10,703 nucleotides of DNA from CAYOBW01 sp964402115 (GTDB lineage Bacteria > Verrucomicrobiota > Kiritimatiellia > UBA8416 > CAYOBW01), in contig CAYOBW010000249.1 in assembly GCA_964402115.1 (NCBI GenBank), forward strand, positions 1 through 10,703, in the 5' to 3' direction. Numbering within the stretch: position 1 is the stretch's first letter; each line of letters begins with the position of its first letter. The position numbers and the translations under genes were made by a program. Below the pieces are notes generated by a model. That model was not told the DNA's origin. It saw nothing but the letters and a program-made list of their open reading frames with translations, and ran no database searches. Shown here in pieces: positions 1-7,900 of this stretch.

Positions 1-501
1 GCTGGCTGCCCAGTTGCCGACGTGGTTGTAGATCGAGACGCGCACCTTCGCCCCGGCGGCGCAGTCGCCCAGTTGACGCAGGGCCGCGACCGCCGGCTCC
101 AGGCCCGCGGGATCGCCCGGCGGCAGCCCGGCCAGCAGCACCGCGACGGCGACCGGTCGGCCCGCGAGCCGGCGGATGGCTTCCGGCAGTTGGGCGCTGA
201 AGGCGGGGCCCTTGGCCGGATTGACGTTGACCGTCGTCCAGACCATGTGGAGAGCCTCCCCGGCTTCGTCGAGCGTTCTTAGTGTGTTCGTAAAGCCCGC
301 GTCGAGACCGAGTTCCACGCCCATGCCGTCGTAGCCCAGCTCGCGCAGCAGCGCGGCCTGCGCGGCGAGGGGGCGCGGCGTGACGCCCGGCGCCCCCAGC
401 TCCACACAGTAGGCGAAGAAGGGACGCGCAACCGCGTTCGTGCCGGCCGAGGCCAGCGGCAGCAGGGCGAGCCAGGCGAGCAGTGCGAAGTGCTTGCTCA
501 T
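1..501 (-). CDS. Exported sugar phosphate isomerase/epimerase-like TIM-barrel protein, C-terminus cut off by window edge
   Basis: I translated the reverse strand from the ATG at 501-499; the frame stays open for 167 codons to the window edge, so the C-terminal part is missing. The protein begins MSKHFALLAWLALLPLASA, a clear Sec signal peptide with likely cleavage after ASA. The mature part matches the xylose-isomerase-like TIM-barrel family (sugar phosphate isomerase/epimerase, PF01261 type). It opens with a first strand FFAYCVELG, then LLRELGYDGMGVELG (the usual 'follow the sugar' second strand), HMVWTTVNVN, and near the edge VRVSIYNHVGNWA, equivalent to the family's Y-x-H-x-G-x-W metal-site strand. 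The ATG overlaps the stop of the upstream oxidoreductase gene as ATGA, and there is no strong ribosome site of its own, so translational coupling is likely. Family members isomerise, epimerise or dehydrate sugars or keto-sugars; the exact substrate cannot be read from the sequence. Export suggests a periplasmic role with the neighbouring oxidoreductase. Confidence 0.86.
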   Translation of the reverse strand, partial: MSKHFALLAWLALLPLASAGTNAVARPFFAYCVELGAPGVTPRPLAAQAALLRELGYDGMGVELGLDAGFTNTLRTLDEAGEALHMVWTTVNVNPAKGPAFSAQLPEAIRRLAGRPVAVAVLLAGLPPGDPAGLEPAVAALRQLGDCAAGAKVRVSIYNHVGNWAAS

Positions 502-1772
502 GCCTGCAGCCCCGTCAGGTCAACTTCAAGCCGCTTGTTTTCCTTGAGCAGTTCTTCCATCGTCAGCCGGGTGTGCCGCGCCGCAGCCTCGCGTCCCAGG
601 ATGGCCGTGAGGTGGCCGTCCACGGCGCGCTGCGCGGTGGGATTCTCGAAGCGGCCTTCGGTGATGTTGCGGTAGAAGTCCGCCACGTTGCGTGCGGCGC
701 CCTCGTTGTAGATGCTCTTGCTGACGTCGCCGACGTAGTGCTTCGGGCCGCCGCGCACGAAAGCCTTGCCGCTGTACGCCAGGTGGGCGGTGGCCGACAG
801 GCCGTGGATGCTGGCGCTCATATCGGTGAAGTCGGCATTGTTGTTCAGCGATTGCGTGACGTGCGTCCACAGCACGCCGTCGTCGAACTCGAACACCAGG
901 CCGCAGGCGTCCACGCGGTCGCCGTGGGGCTCGGGCCGGATGATGCGGGACGAACCGCAGGCGCTGGCAGCCCGCTTGCCCATGATCATGATCAGCGGGT
1001 CGATAACGTGGATGTCGTACGAAAGGATCGTGTCCCCGCTGAGGGCGATGTCCGAGAGCCAGACGACGTGCTGGAGGCGGCTTTCAATCGTCGGGCCCTT
1101 GGGCGGATCGGCCCAGGCCGCGGTCTTGCCGAAGGAAACCAGGTGGGCCAGGGGCCCCAGCCCGCCTTCGCGCGTGCGGGTGATCACTTCGAGATTGGCC
1201 GGGTCCAGGGGGAGCTGGTAGTCCACGAGGAAGCAGCGGCTCTTGCGGGTGGCCTCCCGGGCGGCCGCGCCGATGGCCAGCGTGCCGGGCACGTCCACGG
1301 CGACGGGCTTGGCCATGTAGACGTGGCAGCCGGCGTCCACGGCGGCCTTGACCTGTTCGGGGTAGAAGTACGGCACGTCCAGCACGGCCAGCGCCTCGAC
1401 GCCGCTCTCGAGCACCTTCTTGTAGCCGGAGAGCCCCGAGAACCGCCGCGACTTGTCCACGCCCAATGCGTTGCCGAGCCCCTCCGCCACCGCCGGAAAG
1501 TAGTCGGCCACGGCCTGCATCTCGAAGCCGCCGTGTTGCTTCATGATGCCGCCCACGAAGTTCCCGCGGTGGCCGCCGCCGATGACGCCGATCTTGACCT
1601 TGCGCGTGAAGGTCGCGGGGGCGGGGGCGTTCGTGGCGGCCACGGCGGGGGCCGGGTCCGCCGCCCGCGTGGCAAGGGCGCCGAGCAGGGTGCCGGCCGT
1701 GGTGGCCGCCAGGGTGTTGCCCAGAAAATGCCGCCGGTTCATTTCCGTGTCACGTTGCGCTTCCGTGTGCAT
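498..1772 (-). CDS. Tat-exported Gfo/Idh/MocA family oxidoreductase
   Basis: A 424-residue NAD(P)-dependent sugar dehydrogenase-type protein. Residues 11-40 form a twin-arginine signal (MNRRHFLGNT, then an alanine-rich hydrophobic stretch), so it is folded with its cofactor before export. The Rossmann domain starts at about residue 59 with VKIGVIGGGHRGNF, the dinucleotide-binding glycine motif. The family EKP motif appears as MAKP (residues 153-156): the catalytic lysine (155) is kept and the glutamate is alanine. GDTILSYDIHVID (246-258) gives the catalytic-region histidine (255) and the C-terminal alpha/beta domain follows. Start choice: the ATG at 1772 has AGGAAAGG 8 bases upstream; the alternative ATG at 1742 would begin exactly at MNRRHFLG but has only a weak GGA. 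It lies 30 bases after the repeat-protein gene and overlaps the next gene by ATGA, so it is mid-operon. It could be a sugar or cyclitol dehydrogenase, or a redox-assisted glycosidase such as GH109, which shares this fold and Tat export; the substrate is unknown. Confidence 0.93.
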   Translation of the reverse strand: MHTEAQRDTEMNRRHFLGNTLAATTAGTLLGALATRAADPAPAVAATNAPAPATFTRKVKIGVIGGGHRGNFVGGIMKQHGGFEMQAVADYFPAVAEGLGNALGVDKSRRFSGLSGYKKVLESGVEALAVLDVPYFYPEQVKAAVDAGCHVYMAKPVAVDVPGTLAIGAAAREATRKSRCFLVDYQLPLDPANLEVITRTREGGLGPLAHLVSFGKTAAWADPPKGPTIESRLQHVVWLSDIALSGDTILSYDIHVIDPLIMIMGKRAASACGSSRIIRPEPHGDRVDACGLVFEFDDGVLWTHVTQSLNNNADFTDMSASIHGLSATAHLAYSGKAFVRGGPKHYVGDVSKSIYNEGAARNVADFYRNITEGRFENPTAQRAVDGHLTAILGREAAARHTRLTMEELLKENKRLEVDLTGLQA

Positions 1773-1780
1773 GTGTGTCG

Positions 1781-1788
1781 CCTTTCCT
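1781..1788 (-). promoter_or_regulatory. Shine-Dalgarno site supporting the 1772 start of the Gfo/Idh gene
   Basis: On the reverse strand AGGAAAGG is followed by eight bases and the ATG at 1772. This is the best ribosome-binding site in the junction between the repeat-protein gene and the oxidoreductase gene. It favours the longer N-terminus, which places ten residues before the MNRRHFLG Tat motif. The whole 30-base junction contains no hairpin and T-run, so there is no sign of termination between the two genes. Confidence 0.6.
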
Positions 1789-1802
1789 GATGCGGCCCGC
1801 CA

Positions 1803-4607
1803 TCAGCGGATAATCAGCACGGTTCCCGGCGTTCCCGTCGGTCCGCTGGTCACATGCAGGAGCCCGCCACCCGCGAAGTGCGCGTTGTCCACGAACTGGG
1901 GGCGCGGCACGGCGGTGCTGCTGCCCCAGGTGCCCTGGTACAGCGGCGCGCCGTTGACGGTGACCGACGCGGCGACGGATCTTCCCGCCGCGATGCGCAC
2001 CAGGCCGCCGGCGTCCAACGACAGCCGGGTTGTCGCCGCGAGCGCGTTCCCCTCTGCCAGTTCCAGCACGGCGCCGCTCCGCACGGTCACCGCGCCGGCG
2101 CCCAGCGAGCCGCCCGCGGTCACGCGCAGCACGCCGCCGTTCACCACGGTGCCGCCGGTGTAGGTGTTGCGTCCGGACAGCGTCCACGTGCCGCCGTCGT
2201 TCTTGACCACCGACAGCACCTTGTTCGTGGCGCCGTTCGCCAGGATGCCGCTGGCCTCGCCGTCGCCCGGGCCCTCGAACCAGATAGAGCGGTTTGAGGC
2301 ATTCAGCACCACGTTTCCGGCCAGGGTCAGCCGACCGTCCAGGACGGCCACGCGCGTGGCGCCGCCGCCGGAGGACATCGTGAAGGGCCCGGCGATCCGG
2401 TTCGTGCCGCTTGCGTTCACGATCGTGGGATCAAGCTGGTTGCTGGTCTGGAAGCCGATGCCGGCGGGCAGTTCGATGCGGCCGGCGCCGGCGTCCAGCC
2501 AGAACTGGCAGCGGCCCGCCGAGCCGTTGCTCACGTTGACGGTCTTCGTGCCCGCGCCGAGCGCCGCGCTCGTGGTGATCTTGAGAATCCCGGCACTCAC
2601 GGTCACGTTCCCCGAGAAGGTGCTGTCGGCGGCGGCCAGCACCCACGTGCCCGCGCCTGCCTTGGTCAGGCTGGTTTTGCTGGCGGCCTGGTCCTCGATC
2701 TTGATGGCGAAACGGTTGTCGCCGGTGTTGCTGCCGGTCAGCGTGAGCGTGCGCGTGCCCGGGGTGTCGAAGAGGTTCGTGTTCGCCCCGGTGTGGGTGA
2801 AGCTGAGGGTCGCGGACGGCACGCTGCCGGAGGCGTCGATGGTGGCGCCGTTGCCGTTGAGGATGCGGATCTGGCGGTCGGTGCTCTGGGGGGTCGCACC
2901 GGTGTATTGCAGCGTGCCGCCCTTGAAGTGCAGCCCGATGCCGGTCGTGGCACTATCGGTCGCGGACGTCGTCTCGGCGGTCGCGGCGCGGTTGCCGAGG
3001 CTGCTGTTCTGCCCGTAGTTGCCCACGGAGGCGACGTTCAACACGCCGCCGGCGAAGGTCGTGACGCCGCTGTAGGTGTTGTTCGTGCCGCTCAGCTTCT
3101 GCGCGCCGGTCCCCCTCTTCGTGAAGTTCAGCGTGCCCGCGGGCGTGCCGCTGCCGCCGTTCTCCAGCACCCCCGCGAAGTCGCCCACGCCGTTGGTGAT
3201 GCCCACGGTGAGCGTTTTGGTCCCCGCGTAGCCGCCGGAGACCCGGCCGGCGCCGCTCAAGCCGTTCACGACGACGTTGGCTTCGACGCCCCGGAACTGC
3301 GCATTCGAGGCGACGTTCAGCCCGGCCTTGTTGCTGGCCCATTGTCCGCGGTTGTCGGCGCTGCCGATCAACGTGCCGGCCTGCACGTCGATACGCGCGC
3401 CGGCGGTGAGGTTGACGTTGATGTTGACCGCCGTGGCGGTTCCGAACGTCAGCGTGCCCGGGCCGCTCTTCACCAGGGCGCCCGCGCCCGTGTAGGTGAG
3501 CGCGGTGTTTGGGTTGAAGACCGCGCCCGCCGTGTTGTATTCGAGCGTGGCGCCCGTGCCGATCGCAACCGTGCCGCCGGGCAGTGTGCGGTTCGCCAGC
3601 ACCAGCCGGCCGCCGTTGACCGTCGTGCCGCCGCTGTAGGTGTTCGTTCCCCCGATGACGAGCGCCCCCGCTCCGCTCTTCTTCAGGCTGTAGGCGCCGA
3701 AGATCCCGTTTGTGCCGCCGTCGGACAGCGTGTAGGTCAGCGTCTCGTTCTGGAAGAGCACGTGCGCGCCCGTCACGCCCGCTGCCTGCACGGTGACGTT
3801 CGTGGCGGCCACGGCGTTGCCCGCGGCGTCGGTGTCGGCGAAGCAGACGCGGTTCGTCAGGGCCTTCACCCCGTCGAAGCTCAGCCCGCTGAAGTTCGTC
3901 GTCGCGTCGTCCCACGTGTCGCTCGCCGTGCCGCTCCAGGAGCCGGTCACGTCGCGGAGCTGCAGCGCGTTCACCTGCGTGGAGGCATTGCCGGCGATCG
4001 TGAACGCCTGGTTCGTGGCGTCCGCCGTGAAGCGCCCGACGGTGTACTGCCCCACGCCGCCGCCCGCGTTCGCGGTGTTGTAGTCGAGTGTTACGGGGCT
4101 CCCGCCCGGCCCCGTGATGGTTTCCGTGCGCGAGGTCGTCACGCCGGTGCGCGGGTCGCCGACCCAGAACTGCAGCGCGTACCGGTGGCCCGGCGCCAGC
4201 TTGCGGAGATTCAGCGCGACGGCGTTGGTGCTGCCGTAAGCCGCGCCGATCAGCAGGTTCCGGTACGTGGCGTTCAGCGCGCTGAACGGTTCGAGCGCGG
4301 CGTTGAACGCGGTGGCGTTATACCCCGCGAAGCCGGTCATGAGCACATTGCCGCCGGCGTTCTTGTTGCTGTTGGTGCCGACAAACGCCACGCCGTTGAC
4401 GGTGGCGGCGACATTGGCCCAGTCATAGGCATACACGGGGGTGCCGGCGCCCAGCACGTCCGCCGGACCCGCGATGTTCGCGGGGGCGCCGAAGTCGATG
4501 GTCGCGGCCGGAGCCGGTCGCGCGGCGACGCCCGCAATCGCCAGCAGGATCAGGGCCGGAACCGCCCGGCGCGTGCCCCGCGCAAACTGCCTCGTTGTCT
4601 TCCGCAT
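1803..4607 (-). CDS. Secreted autotransporter-associated beta-strand repeat (PATR) protein
   Basis: A 934-residue extracellular protein. Residues 1-35 are a Sec signal peptide (basic n-region to residue 14, hydrophobic ALILLAIAGVAA, cleavage near PAPAA). Residues 36-222 form a globular beta-rich N-terminal domain containing YRNLLIGAAYGS, RYALQFWVGD and a closing VNALQLRDV; this resembles domains seen at the front of PVC repeat proteins, function unknown. From about 223 it becomes a low-complexity Gly/Thr/Asn beta-helix. Four clear PATR units (PF12951/TIGR02601 type) occur at about 308-340, 493-525, 646-678 and 799-830, each following K-x-G-x-G-x-L ... N-T-Y-S/T-G-x-T-x-x-x-G-G-x-L-x-V; a partial one lies at 377-388. 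The C-terminus ends GTPGTVLIIR: no PEP-CTERM tail, no LPxTG, no autotransporter barrel, so the mode of surface attachment is not visible. The start has AGGAGG at 4618-4623, ten bases upstream. First gene of the leftward operon. Likely a cell-surface or glycan-associated structural protein; no enzymatic motif seen. Confidence 0.92.
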   Translation of the reverse strand: MRKTTRQFARGTRRAVPALILLAIAGVAARPAPAATIDFGAPANIAGPADVLGAGTPVYAYDWANVAATVNGVAFVGTNSNKNAGGNVLMTGFAGYNATAFNAALEPFSALNATYRNLLIGAAYGSTNAVALNLRKLAPGHRYALQFWVGDPRTGVTTSRTETITGPGGSPVTLDYNTANAGGGVGQYTVGRFTADATNQAFTIAGNASTQVNALQLRDVTGSWSGTASDTWDDATTNFSGLSFDGVKALTNRVCFADTDAAGNAVAATNVTVQAAGVTGAHVLFQNETLTYTLSDGGTNGIFGAYSLKKSGAGALVIGGTNTYSGGTTVNGGRLVLANRTLPGGTVAIGTGATLEYNTAGAVFNPNTALTYTGAGALVKSGPGTLTFGTATAVNINVNLTAGARIDVQAGTLIGSADNRGQWASNKAGLNVASNAQFRGVEANVVVNGLSGAGRVSGGYAGTKTLTVGITNGVGDFAGVLENGGSGTPAGTLNFTKRGTGAQKLSGTNNTYSGVTTFAGGVLNVASVGNYGQNSSLGNRAATAETTSATDSATTGIGLHFKGGTLQYTGATPQSTDRQIRILNGNGATIDASGSVPSATLSFTHTGANTNLFDTPGTRTLTLTGSNTGDNRFAIKIEDQAASKTSLTKAGAGTWVLAAADSTFSGNVTVSAGILKITTSAALGAGTKTVNVSNGSAGRCQFWLDAGAGRIELPAGIGFQTSNQLDPTIVNASGTNRIAGPFTMSSGGGATRVAVLDGRLTLAGNVVLNASNRSIWFEGPGDGEASGILANGATNKVLSVVKNDGGTWTLSGRNTYTGGTVVNGGVLRVTAGGSLGAGAVTVRSGAVLELAEGNALAATTRLSLDAGGLVRIAAGRSVAASVTVNGAPLYQGTWGSSTAVPRPQFVDNAHFAGGGLLHVTSGPTGTPGTVLIIR

Positions 4608-4643
4608 TTTGGCGAAACCTCCTGTATGGTCGCGCGCATGGGC

Positions 4644-4667
4644 GCACGTGCAACTTAAGAGTCGACT
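4644..4667. repeat. Cluster of three adjacent perfect palindromes at the leftward promoter
   Basis: GCACGTGC (4644-4651), CTTAAG (4654-4659) and AGTCGACT (4660-4667) are each perfect palindromes and lie within 24 bases. They cover the predicted transcript start and overlap the edge of the -10 box. Such a position fits an operator for a dimeric repressor, but short palindromes arise by chance, so this is only a candidate site. Confidence 0.35.
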
Positions 4668-4693
4668 ATAACAGGCTTCGGTCGGTTTGTAAA
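4665..4693 (-). promoter_or_regulatory. Sigma70-like extended -10 promoter of the leftward operon
   Basis: On the reverse strand TTTACA (4693-4688; 5/6 to TTGACA) is followed by 17 bases and TATAGT (4670-4665; 5/6 to TATAAT), with TG one base upstream of the -10 (extended -10). It is one of the few AT-rich spots in the region. The predicted transcript start is near 4658, giving a leader of about 50 bases that ends in the AGGAGG site of the repeat-protein gene. Assignment is by motif only. Confidence 0.6.
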
Positions 4694-4831
4694 CGGTGCT
4701 TGTATAGCCGCTGACCGGGAGGGCGAACGTCCCCGTGAGCCGCAGCGGATGGGGAGCGGCTTAGCGGGTGTCGCAAGGACCTGGCTGCGACGGCGACGCG
4801 GGCGTGCTTCGTCCGTTTCACAACTCTCCTG

Positions 4832-4859
4832 TTGCAAGTAACGACGTGATCGGCATACT
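4832..4859 (+). promoter_or_regulatory. Candidate rightward promoter for the glycosidase gene
   Basis: TTGCAA (4832-4837; 4/6 to TTGACA), a 16-base spacer and CATACT (4854-4859; 4/6 to TATAAT) lie about 65 bases upstream of the glycosidase ATG. The match is much weaker than the leftward promoter, so transcription may need an activator. It would start near 4866 and place the GC-rich hairpin in the leader. Confidence 0.33.
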
Positions 4860-4875
4860 GCCCTCGTTCGCGCCG

Positions 4876-4898
4876 CGAGCAGGGGGCCGCCCCGCTCG
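4876..4898 (+). promoter_or_regulatory. Strong GC-rich hairpin in the predicted leader of the glycosidase mRNA
   Basis: CGAGC (4876-4880) pairs with GCTCG (4894-4898) and GGGG (4882-4885) with CCCC (4890-4893), leaving one bulged A and a GCCG loop: a nine-pair GC-rich stem. It ends 8 bases before the purine-rich ribosome-binding stretch that begins at 4907. Weak alternative pairings of the same elements exist (CTCG 4863-4866 with CGAG 4876-4879, and CTCG 4895-4898 with CGAG 4906-4909); the last would cover the start of the ribosome site. There is no T-run suited to a standard terminator. Confidence 0.42.
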
Positions 4899-4925
4899 GC
4901 TTTCGCGAGGAAGGAAGGGAAAGGC

Positions 4926-7900
4926 ATGCATCGAACGACACCAGGCGCAGCGCCAGGGCGCGCAGCGGCAGCTGACCGGACCGGGCGCCGGGCGGGGAGG
5001 GGGCTGTCGCTCCTGCTCGCCGGCTTGTGCGGCGTCTCCGCCCCGGCCCGGTCCCAGGACTTGACCTTCAGCGATCCGGCCCGCGTGCCGGCCCCGCCGG
5101 CCTGGACCCTTGGCTTCCCCAGTCGCGCGGCCGACTTCGATGTCCGGCCGGGCTTCCAGAAGCCGCCGGCGGGCTACGGCATTGTGCCGTTCTACTGGTG
5201 GCTCGGCGATCCGCTGACGAAGGAGCGGCTGGGCTGGCAACTGGAGCAGATGGAGGGGATGGGCGTCTCCGGGTACCAGATCAACTACGCCCACTCCGAC
5301 CGCGGCGGGCGGACCTACGGGCTGAGCTATCCCAGCGAGCCGGCGATCTTCTCCGAAGCGTGGTGGAAGCTGGTCGAGTGGTTCATGCGAGCGGCGCGGA
5401 AGCAGGGCGCGGGGATCAGCTTGAGCGACTACACGCTCGGCTTCGGCCAGGGCTACATGGTGGACGAACTGCTGCGCGAGCATCCCGAGGTCAAGGGCCA
5501 GCAGCTGCGGATGGATCGCGAGGGACGGGTGACGCCCGAGACGGTGGACTGGTCGCTGGACCCGATGCACCCGATGAGCGGCACGTGGTACGCGGAGCGC
5601 TTCTTCGGCCAGTTCGAGAAGCGGTTCCCCGGCGAGGCCGGGAAGGGGCTGAACTTCTTCTTCTCCGACGAGCTGGGCTTCGGCGTGTCCGGCCGCATCT
5701 GGTCGGATGCGTTCGCCGCGGAGTTCAGGAAACGGAAAGGCTACGACCTCACGCCCGAGCTGCCCGCGCTGTTCAAGGATGCCGGCCCGCGCACGCCCAA
5801 GGTGCGGCTCGACTACGCCGACGTGCTGGCCGCGCTGAGCGAGCAGGGCTTTTTCAAGCCGGTCTACGACTGGCACCAGCAGCGCGGCATGATCATGGGC
5901 TGCGATCACGGCGGACGCGGCAAGAACGTCGGCGAGTTCGGCGATTACTTCCGCACCCAGCGCTGGAACCAGGGCCCGGGAGCCGACCAGCCGCACCTCG
6001 GCAAGGACCTGATCAAGGCGAAAGTGGCCGCCTCCATCGCGCATCTGTACCAGCGGCCGCGGGTCTGGCTGGAGGGTTTCTACGGCAGCGGATGGGGGAC
6101 CACGGCGGCGGGCCTGGTGGATGCGACGCTCGCCAACTACGCGATGGGCTTCAACCTGCTCGGCTTGCACGGCATGTACTACTCGACGCACGGCGGCTGG
6201 TGGGAATGGGCGCCGCCGGACAACACGTTCCGCATGCCGTACTGGCGGCACCTGCGCGCGTTCATGGACTGCCAGCAACGGCTGGCCTACCTGCTCAGCC
6301 AGGGCGAGCACCGCTGCGATGTCGCGATCCTCTACCCGGTGGCGCCGGTCGAGGCCGGCCTGGGCGGCAACGAGGCGGTGCAGGCGGCGTTCAAGACCGC
6401 GGGCGAGATCTACGCGCAGGGCATCGACTTCGATTTCATGGATTTCGAGTCGCTGGACCGTGCGGCGGTGGCAGGCAGGGAACTCCACGTGGCGGGCGAG
6501 CTCTACCGCGTGCTGATCCTGCCCGGCATGCGGGCCATCCGCCACTCGACGCTGCGGAAGGCGGTCGCATTCAAGCGGGCGGGCGGCGTGGTGCTCGCGG
6601 TGGGCGCGCTGCCCGAAGCCAGCGACCGCGTCGGGCACGACGATCCGGAGGTGGTGGCGCTGGTGCAGGAGCTGTTCCCCGCCGGCGCTTCCGGCGACGT
6701 CGTCGCGAAGATTCCGTTCCGCGACTACACCGGCCCCGGCTACGTGCTGCACCGGAAGATCGGCCCGCGGGATGTGTATGCGGTCTACAACGCGCCGCGC
6801 GACACGGCGTGCTTCTTCCGCGCGACCGGCGCGGTCGAACTGTGGGACCCCTGGAGCGGCGCAACGCGTCCGCTGGAGGTCGTTTCGCAAGCGGCCACCG
6901 GCACGACGCTCAGGCTCCCGCTGACGGAAAAGGAAATGCAGCTCATCGTCTTCAGTCCTGGCAAGGCCAGCGCGAGTTCCCAGTCCGGCCGCCGGCCGCC
7001 GGCCGCTACCATCCCTCTCGACGGCCCTTGGGATTTCGAGCTGTCCCCCACGCTCGACAACCGCTTCGGCGATTTCCACTGGCCGCCGACGCGCGCGAAG
7101 ATCGGCGCGGAGGCGCGCCGGCTGAAGTACGCGGACGAGCAGCAGCCGGATGCCGGCTGGCAAGCTCCCGGATTCGACGATTCGAAATGGCCGACGGTGA
7201 CTTGCGGCTTCGGCCCGCGCTTCTGGAAGCTTGGCCCGCTGCCCGCCGCCGCGGAGGCCGACGCGGCGCTGGCCGCGCTGACGCAGGTCGATCCCGCGCA
7301 GCCGGTGGAGATCGGCGGGAAGTCCTATCGCTGGCAGCCCCACGACTTCTCGTGGCGCTACGGGATGGAGGACGACTGCGCGCACCAGGGGTACCACGGG
7401 CTGAAGGAGCAGGTGGGCGACGCTTTCCTCGGCTTCGGCGCGATCAAGCATGGCCATCCCAGCTGCGCGCGGGTGCCCGAGGCGGACGGGACGCGCTGCT
7501 ACGTGTGGACCACCGTCCAGGCGGCGCAGGCGGGGGCGCAGGNNNNNNNNNNGGCGATCTCCCGCGGCGGCCTGCTGCCGGCGAAGGCGTGGCTGAACGG
7601 CGCGCCGCTGGACGCGCAGGCCCGCACCGCCTTGCTCCGCGGCGGCGCGAATCCGCTGCTGTTGCGCTACGACCAGGTCGGGCGCGGGTGGTTTGTGCTG
7701 GGTGCCGCGGGGACGGAGGAGCCGGCCGCCACGGGCCACGCCTTCTCGCCGGCCGCGAACTGGATCTGGTGGCCGGGCGACACGGAGGGCGTGGCCGTGC
7801 GGTATTTCCGCCGCGCGTTCGAGCTGCCCGCTGCGCCGATTGCCGCCCGGGTGCGCATCACCTGCGACAACGGCTACGCGCTGTCCGTCAATGGCCGGGC

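Larger units (their letters stand above)
4608..4925. promoter_or_regulatory. Divergent intergenic control region
   Basis: These 318 bases separate the leftward repeat-protein operon from the rightward glycosidase gene and contain no credible gene. The left part (4644-4693) holds the leftward promoter and several palindromes. The middle (4700-4830) is GC-rich with three copies of AGCGG (4744, 4755, 4763) and a distant inverted partner GCCGCT at 4707-4712. The right part has a candidate rightward promoter, a strong hairpin and a purine-rich ribosome site (GAGGAAGGAAGGGAAAGG, 4907-4924) just before the glycosidase ATG. The arrangement allows both units to be controlled together. No regulator gene lies in the window. 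Confidence 0.75.

Noticed and set aside
22..282. Small forward frame near the left edge
   Set aside because: Opposite to the TIM-barrel gene, whose reverse-strand translation shows a signal peptide and family strands.
483..1790. Forward open frame of 435 codons opposite the Gfo/Idh gene
   Set aside because: Antisense shadow; the reverse frame carries the Tat signal, Rossmann glycine motif and catalytic residues.
1803..1900. C-terminal sorting signal in the repeat protein
   Set aside because: The end reads GTPGTVLIIR without a PEP motif, a transmembrane helix followed by arginines, or LPxTG.
2793..4658. Forward open frame of 621 codons opposite the repeat-protein gene
   Set aside because: Composition is Arg/Gly/Ala/Val-rich without motifs and it is the mirror of the repeat-protein gene, which has a signal peptide, repeats, promoter and ribosome site.
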